This document shows, piece after piece, positions 7,994 through 13,836 of a stretch of 15,705 nucleotides of DNA. The position numbers were made by a program, and so were the translations under genes. The stretch comes from an uncultured bacterium (GTDB lineage: Bacteria; Bacillota; Clostridia; Lachnospirales; Lachnospiraceae), in contig CAJMSZ010000047.1 of assembly GCA_905216215.1 (NCBI GenBank), positions 1-15,705 of the forward strand, read 5' to 3'. Each line of letters opens with the position of its first letter. The stretch's first letter is position 1. The notes beneath the pieces are model-generated. The model was given only the letters and a program-made list of their open reading frames with translations. It was not told where the DNA came from and did not search any database.

Positions 7994-9023
7994 GAGAGTA
8001 AAAATATTAGGCGCATGTGCCCTGACGTTGGCGGTTACACTTTCTGGTCTTGCATTGCCACGTGCGTATGCTGCAAAGGCGGTGGACGTGAACAAGAAAT
8101 GCTCGATTGAATTTAATTTACAGAACAGTGTGTACGATGCTGCGACAGAAAATAAGGACGCGGAGAAGGCGGAAGATTTTGCTGAACTGAATAAACTGCC
8201 TGTACAGGTCCATTTATACCGGGTGGCAGACATCAAAGAAACGGGAGCTTATGAGGAGACGAAAGGCTTCGAAGAACTGAAGCTGGATCAGATCAGTGAT
8301 AAGACAACCGCAGAGCAGTGGGCAGAGAAGGCAGCGAAAGCGAGAGAATTGATTAAGTCCGGAGTAGAGCCTGCAGCAGAGACGGCTGTGACACTGAAAG
8401 ATGGCAAAGGAGAGGTGAGGGGACTGGCAACAGGAATGTATCTGATCGTTGCGGATGAAGTGAAATCTCCATATTTCACATATTCCTTTAAGGAAAGCCT
8501 GATTTCTCTTCCGAATAACTACTGGTATAACAGTCAGTCAGATGACTGGATTTACAATCTGACCAAGAATAATGCAGTCGGATTGAAACCGGACCGGGAG
8601 GAAAGAAAGGGAAACCTTGTGATTAACAAGACCTTAACTTCCTACAATGCAACGGTTGGTGGAGCGACCTTCGTATTCCATGTGAATGTGAAGAAGCTGG
8701 ATGGAACGGTTACAAACAACGTATATAAGATGGAATTTGACGGAGCGGGAAATGACTCCTTCACCATTGGAGATTTGCCGGCAGGCGCGGAGGTTACTGT
8801 GACAGAAGCGTATTCCGGAGCAAGCTATAAACTGGTTTCCGATAATGACCAGAAGACAACGATTATTGCACAGGAAGAAGAAGGTAATCCGGTTTCTGTA
8901 AGTTTTGTAAATGAATACGATGGTGGACAGAACGGTGGTTCAGGTGTGGTAAACCGTTTCTATAAAGACGGAGGAACCCTGGGCTGGGAAAATGATTTGA
9001 ATGCTGGGGGAGGAGCGAAATAA
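7983..9023 (+). CDS. Minor pilin-like secreted protein lacking a cell-wall sorting signal
   Basis: A 346-aa secreted protein. ATG 7983 (or 7986) lies 7 nt after GGGAGGAG; the longer form from 7950 would put extra residues before the signal peptide, which ends near AYA-A (residue 30). Residues about 40-200 resemble the first domain of LPxTG pilins and end in a pilin-motif-like W189-I-Y...VGLKP, with K202 as the possible acceptor lysine. The C-terminal domain (about 208-312) is Cna-B/DUF5979-like, running from NLVINKTL (K216) to SFVNEYD (N310), a likely isopeptide pair. It ends in a Gly-rich tail with no LPxTG and no membrane helix. It could be attached through its lysine but could not hand over a C-terminus to a sortase, so it may be a terminal, ancillary or non-covalent subunit. 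It was not frameshifted inside the window: its stop overlaps the next ATG (TAATG). Confidence 0.82.
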   Translation: MMNRRVKILGACALTLAVTLSGLALPRAYAAKAVDVNKKCSIEFNLQNSVYDAATENKDAEKAEDFAELNKLPVQVHLYRVADIKETGAYEETKGFEELKLDQISDKTTAEQWAEKAAKARELIKSGVEPAAETAVTLKDGKGEVRGLATGMYLIVADEVKSPYFTYSFKESLISLPNNYWYNSQSDDWIYNLTKNNAVGLKPDREERKGNLVINKTLTSYNATVGGATFVFHVNVKKLDGTVTNNVYKMEFDGAGNDSFTIGDLPAGAEVTVTEAYSGASYKLVSDNDQKTTIIAQEEEGNPVSVSFVNEYDGGQNGGSGVVNRFYKDGGTLGWENDLNAGGGAK

Positions 9024-9538
9024 TGATGAGTAAATTGAGTAAAAAAACGATTTGCCTCGCTGCAGCAGCAGTTGCCCTGACCGGAACTTTGGCAGTAGGA
9101 AGTGCTTATGCTTATTTCACAACTTACTCCGAGGCAAAAGGCAATGTGGTCTTCCAGATGGGTGAGACCCGGACAGAGCCACACGAAGAGGTAAAAGAAG
9201 GAAAGAAAATCGTTTCCATTGAAAATACCGGTGATTATGACTGTTACATTCGTGTGAAGGCATATGCCGGAAATAATTACAACCTGTCTTATGCAGATGG
9301 AGGTTCCGGAAAATGGTATGACGGAGGAGACGGTTACTGGTATTACAAAGACATTCTGGAAGCAGGAAGTACCAGTGAGACGGTTCTGGTCAACATTCCA
9401 AAAGAACTGCTGGAAGATATAACCGATGAAAAGGATTTGAATGTCATTGTCATTCAGGAATGTACACCAGTACAGTATGATGACAATGGAGAACCATATG
9501 CAGACTGGAATGTAACATTTGAGGACAGCAGGTCTTAG
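9023..9538 (+). CDS. SipW-dependent TasA/camelysin-like secreted protein, first
   Basis: A 171-aa secreted protein beginning at ATG 9023 (TAATG overlap with the previous stop) or ATG 9026, behind GGGGAGGAG. The signal sequence ends in the pattern AVGSAYAYFTTYSEA, the form seen in substrates of SipW-type signal peptidases (TasA, camelysin and relatives): a small-residue-rich core, then A-YF-T just after cleavage. The mature part has the beta-sandwich cue SIENTGDYDCYIRVKAYA, typical of TasA-like proteins, with later strands ending in a hydrophilic tail. There is no membrane anchor or sorting motif. A SipW-type peptidase is encoded about 2.4 kb downstream in the same operon. The likely role is a subunit or nucleator of a non-covalent fibre; the exact family member is not resolved. 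Confidence 0.8.
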   Translation: MMSKLSKKTICLAAAAVALTGTLAVGSAYAYFTTYSEAKGNVVFQMGETRTEPHEEVKEGKKIVSIENTGDYDCYIRVKAYAGNNYNLSYADGGSGKWYDGGDGYWYYKDILEAGSTSETVLVNIPKELLEDITDEKDLNVIVIQECTPVQYDDNGEPYADWNVTFEDSRS

Positions 9539-9557
9539 AAAGGAAGGGTGGTAGAAC

Positions 9558-10301
9558 ATGAAAAAGCAGAGAAAAAAATTTCCGAAAAAATCTATCCTGC
9601 TCCTTTCTGCATCAGCAATCCTTCTTGTGGGAAGTACCGTAGGAAGTACCCGTGCAGCGCTTACCTACTACAGTGAGAATTACGTTGCGGGAGTAGAGTT
9701 ATCCAGTATCGGGGTAAGCCTTCTGGAAAATGGCGAGACGGTCAGCAGTCGTGATTATCTGGATAATGGTGAATGGCAAGGGGAAGCGGAAGGAACTTTG
9801 TTAAGTGATTTTACAGAGAAGAATGGAAAGATTGTTCCGGGAAAGAAGTATGATGAAGTTCTGAGTGTAAAGAATTCAGGAAATATTGATTCTTATGTCC
9901 GTGTGACAGTAAGAACAAGCTGGAGAGATAAAGAAGGAAAAGACGTGCCGGTGACAACACTTGACCCGTCACTGATTGATATTCATTTTCTGGAAGACAA
10001 TGGATGGGTAGAGGATACGGATGCTGCAACAGCAGAGCGAAGAGTGCTTTATTTGAATCGTGTACTTGAAGCCGGTGAGACAGTGGATTTTGCAGATTCC
10101 ATTCGTATCAAGCCGGAAATCCGCAATAAAATGACAGCAACAACAGAAGTGACAGATGCCGGAACAACGTATACATATGAGTATGAATACGATGGATATT
10201 CCTTCCAGGTATCAGCAGAGGTAGACGCAGTGCAGACACATAATGCGGCAGATGCAGTGAAGAGTGCCTGGGGTGTAGATATCTCTAAACTGGGCTTATA
10301 A
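9558..10301 (+). CDS. SipW-dependent TasA-like secreted protein, second (probable fibre subunit)
   Basis: A 247-aa secreted protein starting at ATG 9558 behind AGGAAGGG. The signal sequence is basic then hydrophobic and ends GSTRAALTYYSENY, again the SipW-substrate form. The mature protein opens with an SIGVSLLENGE strand and contains VKNSGNIDSYVRVTVRTSW, the same NxGxxxxYxRV strand seen in the previous gene, so the two share a TasA-like fold while differing elsewhere. There is no wall anchor. At this size it is closer to TasA than its shorter neighbour, so it is the better candidate for the main fibre subunit, with the 171-aa protein as accessory. This assignment is inference from length and fold cues. 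Confidence 0.8.
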   Translation: MKKQRKKFPKKSILLLSASAILLVGSTVGSTRAALTYYSENYVAGVELSSIGVSLLENGETVSSRDYLDNGEWQGEAEGTLLSDFTEKNGKIVPGKKYDEVLSVKNSGNIDSYVRVTVRTSWRDKEGKDVPVTTLDPSLIDIHFLEDNGWVEDTDAATAERRVLYLNRVLEAGETVDFADSIRIKPEIRNKMTATTEVTDAGTTYTYEYEYDGYSFQVSAEVDAVQTHNAADAVKSAWGVDISKLGL

Positions 10302-10317
10302 GAGGAGGTACAAGAAT

Positions 10318-11070
10318 ATGAAAAAGAAAGTATTGTGCCTTGTCATGGCAATGGTGATGGTCGCAGGAAGTGGACTCAGCGCAAAGGCTGAAGATTATCA
10401 GGGAAAAGACAACTGGATGGCTGAATTTAACGGAAAAGAAATCACAAGTAATTTTGATTCCGAAGATTTAACAGATGAGGCGAAGAACATCCAGCCTGGC
10501 GACAGTATCACATTAAAGGTAAAGATTAAGAATTCAGATACAAGCAAGACAGACTGGTATATGACAAACCAGACAATCGAGTCTCTGGAAGATGCAAAGG
10601 AAAGCGCAAGCGGCGGTGCTTACGAATATCGTCTTTCTTATACCAGTGCAGCCGGAGAAGAGACAGAGCTTTACAATAGTGAAACAGTTGGCGGTGATGA
10701 GAATGCTGCGGATGATGAAGGTTTACATCAGGCAACCAATTCTTTGGCTGATTATTTCTACTTAGACCGTCTGGAAAATGGAGATGAAGGTGTTGTTACT
10801 CTTCAGGTAAGAGTCAATGGTGAGACCATGGGAAATGGTTATCAGCAGACACTTGCAAAGCTTCAGCAGACATTTGCTGTAGAAAAAGTTACAGAGACAA
10901 CGGTTATCAACAAACCGGGTCAAAATAAACTTATCACCAATGTAGTCAAAACCGGTGATACAGCGAAGACACTTTTGTTCTGTGTTCTGGCGCTGGCAAG
11001 TGGTGTGATTCTTCTGATATTTGGTCTGATGACTATGAAAAAACGAAAAAAAGATGAGAGGGAGGCGTAG
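10318..11070 (+). CDS. Surface-anchored companion of the TasA-like proteins, with a VKTGD-type C-terminal signal
   Basis: A 250-aa protein with a strong ribosome binding site (GAGGAGG) and a classical signal peptide ending near AKA-ED (residue 24), unlike the two SipW-type signals just upstream. The mature region includes IQPGDSITLKVKIKNSD, a TasA/NEAT-like beta-strand cue, and VVTLQVRVNGETMGNGYQ. The C-terminus has the three-part layout of a sorting signal: VVKTGD (209-214), a hydrophobic helix (about 218-239) and a basic tail KKRKKDEREA. The motif is not LPxTG. VKTGD/VQTGD ends are, from memory, common on Lachnospiraceae surface proteins, but a dedicated sortase is not proven. It may anchor the TasA-like fibre to the cell, a role comparable to TapA in Bacillus; this is inference. 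Confidence 0.75.
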   Translation: MKKKVLCLVMAMVMVAGSGLSAKAEDYQGKDNWMAEFNGKEITSNFDSEDLTDEAKNIQPGDSITLKVKIKNSDTSKTDWYMTNQTIESLEDAKESASGGAYEYRLSYTSAAGEETELYNSETVGGDENAADDEGLHQATNSLADYFYLDRLENGDEGVVTLQVRVNGETMGNGYQQTLAKLQQTFAVEKVTETTVINKPGQNKLITNVVKTGDTAKTLLFCVLALASGVILLIFGLMTMKKRKKDEREA

Positions 11071-11074
11071 CAGT

Positions 11075-11983
11075 ATGAAGAGAATGAAAAAAATATTTGT
11101 TGCGCTGCTCAGTTTCTCATTGGTTATGGGAATGAACGTTATGTCTGCTTCGGCAGAGGAATATACTTATACCATTACCTTACATGCTGGTGATAAGGGC
11201 GCGCTTGATGGCGTGGAAGGTGGCACAGAGACTTTGACCGGCTGTCGCGTGGGAGACAGAGTTTCCTTTGATTTGTCAAAAGTCACAGTGACGGACGATA
11301 AATATTATGTAAAAGGCGTGCGTCTCAGTGGTCGTGATAATGATGAAGTTGCACCGGCATTTTATGTAGAAGGTGATGCAGACTATGTAGTTGCTTATGG
11401 AATCAAAGGTAATACAGTTGGTTATACGGTCAACTATCAGGATGAAGATGGAAACGCATTAGAGCCGAGCACAACATTTTATGGAAACGTAGGAGATAAG
11501 CCGGTGGTGGCTTATAAATACATTAACAGATATATTCCACAGGCACTGGCTCTTACAAAGACCTTAAGTGACAATGAAGCAGAAAATGTATTTACCTTCG
11601 TATATCGTCCGGCAGACCCGGAAACGGTTACTATCATCGGGGAAGGTACAACAACGATTGTTAATGTACCTGGCACTCCGGGAACACCTGCAACTGCGGG
11701 AACAGGAACTGGTACCGGAACCGGTACTGGAACTGGAACAACCACAGAGCCGGGTACAACCACAGAACCTGGAACAGATGAGAATGTAGATGTGACAGAG
11801 CCGGATGAATTGGTTGACTTAGATGAAAATGAGACACCAGCATCTAATGTGGATTTGAATAAGCAGAATCCGACAGAAGCGAAAGGCTTCCCAATCGCTG
11901 TGGCAACGGTGATTGGAATTGGAGCACTTGCAGCGCTCATTGTGTTGATGTTGATTGTGAGAAAAAGATTGAGAACACAGTAA
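11075..11983 (+). CDS. MucBP-domain surface protein with a Gly-Thr repeat stalk and C-terminal membrane helix
   Basis: A 302-aa protein. ATG 11075 is chosen over 11054 because GGGAGG lies 9 nt upstream and a signal peptide follows (cleavage near SASA-EE, residue 27). After a beta-rich N-terminal region (about 28-110), residues about 116-178 form a MucBP-type domain: VNYQDEDGNALEPS, a conserved glycine turn, then FTFVYRP. Such domains are named for mucin binding. A low-complexity stalk follows (Gly-Thr repeats from residue 209, then TTEPG repeats and an acidic stretch), then a membrane helix (about 276-297) and the tail RKRLRTQ. No LPxTG or KTGD motif precedes the helix, so it is probably a plain membrane anchor with its body outside. 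It could tether the fibre or touch host mucus; its binding specificity is not visible. Confidence 0.78.
   Translation: MKRMKKIFVALLSFSLVMGMNVMSASAEEYTYTITLHAGDKGALDGVEGGTETLTGCRVGDRVSFDLSKVTVTDDKYYVKGVRLSGRDNDEVAPAFYVEGDADYVVAYGIKGNTVGYTVNYQDEDGNALEPSTTFYGNVGDKPVVAYKYINRYIPQALALTKTLSDNEAENVFTFVYRPADPETVTIIGEGTTTIVNVPGTPGTPATAGTGTGTGTGTGTGTTTEPGTTTEPGTDENVDVTEPDELVDLDENETPASNVDLNKQNPTEAKGFPIAVATVIGIGALAALIVLMLIVRKRLRTQ
11699..11740 (+). repeat. Seven hexamer repeats encoding (Gly-Thr)7
   Basis: Seven successive GGWACN hexamers (gga/ggt then acN) encode alternating Gly-Thr in the stalk of the MucBP-domain protein. Two longer units encoding TTEPG follow at about 11741-11770. The third-position bases vary, so the array is not pure; any slippage would keep the frame. 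Confidence 0.75.
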
Positions 11984-11984
11984 T

Positions 11985-12605
11985 GTGAATATAAGTGAAA
12001 ATGAGGATAGGCACTGGCGGCAGTGTCTGTCCCTTTTCCATGTAAAGGGCATTGTCAGAAAGGATACGGGTTTGGGCAAAAAGAGAAAAAAGAAACAGAA
12101 AAGAAATCCAGTGGCGGTAGCATGCAGTACGATTGGAACAATCCTATTGATTATTTTAGTTCTTGTCTGTATTCCACTTACCGTACCGCGTATGATAGGT
12201 TATAATATTTACACGGTTGTCAGTGGAAGTATGGAACCGGCCATTCCTACGGGAAGTCTGGTTTATATTAATAATATGGCACCGGAAGAGGTGCAGAAAG
12301 ATGATGTGATTGCATTTTATGGGGCAACAGACGGAAGTTCGATCATTACCCATCGCGTGGTTACAAACAGTACGATTATGGGAGAATTTATTACCAAGGG
12401 GGATGCGAATGAGGAAAATGATATGAACCCTATCCCATATAGTCACTTTATCGGAAAAGTAGTCCTGTCTGTACCGAAGGTGGGCGGTCTTGCGCAGACC
12501 TTTACGAGTATGACTGGTAAGATTGCGGCAGCGAGTATGATTGTTCTGGCGATTGTCCTCCACCTGATTGCAGCAGCAGTTGGTGGGAGAGGAGAACAGG
12601 AGTAG
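11985..12605 (+). CDS. sipW: SipW-type signal peptidase (Ser-His, family S26B)
   Basis: Membrane signal peptidase of the SipW/ER/archaeal type. From GTG 11985 it is 206 aa. A hydrophobic helix (about 47-67) is followed by the catalytic serine in VVSGSMEPAIPTG (S82), the catalytic histidine in IITHRV (H123, in place of the lysine of classical enzymes) and the acidic motif TKGDANEEND (D140, D146). A second helix lies near the C-terminus. It should process the two proteins with SipW-type signals at 9023 and 9558. The start is uncertain: GTG 11985 has no clear ribosome binding site and its first 29 residues do not look like the family, whereas TTG 12072 has AAAGGA 7 nt upstream and gives a normal-length 177-aa protein. 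The stop overlaps the start of the next gene. Confidence 0.9.
   Translation: MNISENEDRHWRQCLSLFHVKGIVRKDTGLGKKRKKKQKRNPVAVACSTIGTILLIILVLVCIPLTVPRMIGYNIYTVVSGSMEPAIPTGSLVYINNMAPEEVQKDDVIAFYGATDGSSIITHRVVTNSTIMGEFITKGDANEENDMNPIPYSHFIGKVVLSVPKVGGLAQTFTSMTGKIAAASMIVLAIVLHLIAAAVGGRGEQE
12009..12049 (+). other. Two adjacent hairpins at the 5' end of the SipW-type gene
   Basis: The first hairpin pairs aggcactg (12009-12016) with cagtgtct (12021-12028), loop gcgg, with one G-U pair. The second pairs cccttt (12031-12036) with aaaggg (12044-12049). Both lie just before the better ribosome binding site AAAGGA (12059-12064). They look like an intergenic palindromic element and not protein-coding sequence. 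No T-run follows, so termination is unlikely; a translation-control or RNA-processing role is possible. Confidence 0.45.
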
Positions 12606-13108
12606 TGAAACGTAGATTTTTAGGTAAATATGATGGCAAAAAGGAAGGCTGGTTCAGACAGTTCAAAGAACTGATTATTATTTTTGTCCTGATTGTTATA
12701 GCCTTTCATTTTGTGATTGGAGCATCCTTTGTAAAAGGAACGTCTATGAATCCGACTCTTCAGGATAAGAAGATGGTATTCTATCTGCGGATTGTGCCGG
12801 AATATAAGCGTGGGGATATTATTTCCGTGCGCATGCCATCTGGGGAGTATTATGTGAAACGAGTAGTGGCAGTTGCCGGGGATGAAGTGGACATTCGCGA
12901 TGGAAAGTTCTATCTGAACGGAGTCGAGCAGGATGAACCGTATACCATGGGTGTGACCGAAACCCAGGGAACAACGGTTACTTACCCTTATGTGGTAGAG
13001 GAAGGAAGGGTATTTGTCATGGGAGATAACAGAGAGAACTCCATGGATTCAAGGACCTTCGGAACAGTGATCCGAAGCCAGATAAAAGGGAAGTTGTTGT
13101 TTTATTAA
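12605..13108 (+). CDS. lepB: Signal peptidase I (Ser-Lys)
   Basis: A 167-aa type I signal peptidase that cuts signal peptides from Sec-exported proteins on the outer face of the membrane. GTG 12605 overlaps the stop of the SipW-type gene by 1 nt (TAGTG), so translation is probably coupled. One N-terminal helix (about 22-41) is followed by the catalytic serine in GTSMNPTL (S47), the general-base lysine in YYVKRVVAVAGDEV (K85) and the box-E motif GDNRENSMDSR (140-150). It is short but complete, as in small Gram-positive SipS/SipT-type enzymes. As the last gene before the terminator it probably serves the ordinary signal peptides of the adhesin, pilins, VKTGD protein and MucBP protein, complementing the SipW-type enzyme. 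A housekeeping copy probably exists elsewhere; that is inference. Confidence 0.94.
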   Translation: MKRRFLGKYDGKKEGWFRQFKELIIIFVLIVIAFHFVIGASFVKGTSMNPTLQDKKMVFYLRIVPEYKRGDIISVRMPSGEYYVKRVVAVAGDEVDIRDGKFYLNGVEQDEPYTMGVTETQGTTVTYPYVVEEGRVFVMGDNRENSMDSRTFGTVIRSQIKGKLLFY

Positions 13109-13137
13109 AAGGATAAAAAAGAAATAATTTTGTGACA

Positions 13138-13163
13138 AAAAAAGACTGGAAACAGTCTTTTTT
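13138..13163 (+). terminator. Intrinsic terminator of the fibre operon
   Basis: An 11-bp stem (aaaaaagactg at 13138-13148 with cagtctttttt at 13153-13163) closes on a GAAA tetraloop, and the stem's own 3' arm supplies the T-run. It lies 30 nt after the lepB stop. The A-run on the 5' side means it may also work on the other strand. Confidence 0.92.
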
Positions 13164-13181
13164 ATTTACGCGAGCAACGAG

Positions 13182-13210
13182 CCAAAGTCCGTGCTTGCAC
13201 GAGACCTTGG
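13182..13210 (+). other. Hairpin just upstream of repeat copy 2
   Basis: ccaa (13182-13185) pairs with ttgg (13207-13210), gtc (13187-13189) with gac (13203-13205), and cgtgc (13190-13194) with gcacg (13197-13201), leaving a TT loop, one bulged A (13202) and an A/C internal mismatch. Its 3' arm is the first four bases of the 54-bp repeat, so hairpin and repeat are probably parts of one larger extragenic element whose left copy is cut by the window edge. Confidence 0.6.
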
Positions 13211-13260
13211 AGACTGCCGCGATAACTTGAGAAACTCGCGAAGCGTGTTTCTCATAGTTT
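13207..13260 (+). repeat. 54-bp repeat, copy 2 (right flank of the fibre operon)
   Basis: Matches positions 1-54 at 53 of 54 bases, in the same orientation. It contains the palindrome at 13228-13254 (outer stem tgagaaac/gtttctca, inner stem cgc/gcg, GAA loop). Similarity ends sharply after the shared gttt: copy 1 continues aggcga, copy 2 gcgaaa. It comes 43 nt after the operon terminator, so the two copies bracket the fibre operon. Confidence 0.85.
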
Positions 13261-13330
13261 GCGAAAAATTTCGATGAAATTGCATGAAAGGATGAGGGAC
13301 AGGAATATATTATACGAGGGAGGGATGACT

Positions 13331-13540
13331 ATGAAGGAGAAGAAAATACCATGGATTCTGAAATTTCTTCTGCGAGCTATTTTAGGAGTGGGAATTATGT
13401 TGTTTGTAAATCAAGTACTTGCGGAGGAGCATGTTGCGGCTGAGGTTGCAATCAATATGTATACCATTGCAGTGGCAGGAACTCTGGGTGCACCGGGAAT
13501 TTGCGCCATGTATGGGATTTTACTGTACCGGATTATGTAG
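13331..13540 (+). CDS. Small BofA-like integral membrane protein
   Basis: A 69-aa membrane protein. ATG 13331 is preferred because GGGAGG (13318-13323) sits 7 nt upstream; ATG 13325 is too close to it, and the longer form from 13259 would begin inside the repeat. A hydrophobic helix (about 8-26) is followed by an amphipathic stretch and a second hydrophobic segment, INMYTIAVAGTLGAPGICAMYGILLY. The IN.xT...G.LG.PG..... pattern is the core of the BofA family, in which the Bacillus protein blocks pro-sigma-K processing in the forespore membrane. It lies between two pilus loci, so a sporulation role here is unproven. No confident promoter is seen before it; it is separated from the fibre operon by the terminator. 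The family call is fairly good and the function uncertain. Confidence 0.65.
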   Translation: MKEKKIPWILKFLLRAILGVGIMLFVNQVLAEEHVAAEVAINMYTIAVAGTLGAPGICAMYGILLYRIM

Positions 13541-13548
13541 TTTCATAG

Positions 13549-13836
13549 ATTCAGGAGGATATTTTATCTTTTGTCTGTTTATCACAAAACCGATTTAAAA
13601 GGGAATTAGAGGCTGGACAAATGCCGGTAAAGGTCATATAATCTGTCTTACAAGAAAGACATGTGAGAATCAAAAACGTTTTTAGTGACAGTATAGATAG
13701 CGGTTCATTGCTAGATATAAGGCCACATCTCAAGGAATCAGATGATTCCGTTTTATGCCATTCGGCAGTTATTTCAAAGAAACTTAAAAACAAAATATGT
13801 GGACAAGTATGTCAGAAAGGAGTAACGAAAGAATAA
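13549..13836 (+). pseudogene. Possible decayed reading frame upstream of the TadZ-like gene
   Basis: One frame is open from 13549 to the TAA at 13834-13836 except for a single TAA at 13639-13641. An orphan ribosome binding site AGGAGG (13553-13558) sits at its left end, with no proper start codon behind it. A shorter version could begin at GTG 13663 (57 aa). The 3' end carries AAAGGAG, the best ribosome binding site for the next gene, and the stop overlaps that gene's likely first codon. No family is recognised. It may be only spacer DNA that happens to be open, since 96 codons with one stop is not strong evidence. Confidence 0.2.
13614..13642 (+). promoter_or_regulatory. Sigma-A-type promoter for the Tad pilus genes
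   Basis: TGGACA (13614-13619), one mismatch from TTGACA, is separated by exactly 17 bp from a perfect TATAAT (13637-13642). Transcription should start at about 13649. A short inverted repeat, tgtctt (13644-13649) / aagaca (13656-13661), overlaps that start. A palindrome, ggaatca (13734-13740) / tgattcc (13743-13749) followed by gtttt, lies in the leader and could be an operator or a weak attenuator. Confidence 0.7.

Noticed and set aside
8960..9559. 199-aa open frame on the - strand
   Set aside because: It lies wholly opposite three well-supported + strand genes, has no ribosome binding site or recognisable domain, and reads as cysteine- and histidine-rich shadow sequence.
11512..11940. 142-aa - strand frame and overlapping + strand frames around the Gly-Thr repeats
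   Set aside because: The hexamer repeats open several frames at once, giving PVPVPV-like low-complexity products with no independent support.
1..13260. CRISPR or integrase attachment sites for the paired 54-bp repeats
   Set aside because: Only two copies 13 kb apart exclude a CRISPR array. No integrase, transposase or recombinase gene lies between them, so an att-site reading has no direct support.
13259..13330. Upstream start for the BofA-like protein
   Set aside because: It begins in the end of the repeat element and adds a charged extension; ATG 13331 has a well-placed GGGAGG.
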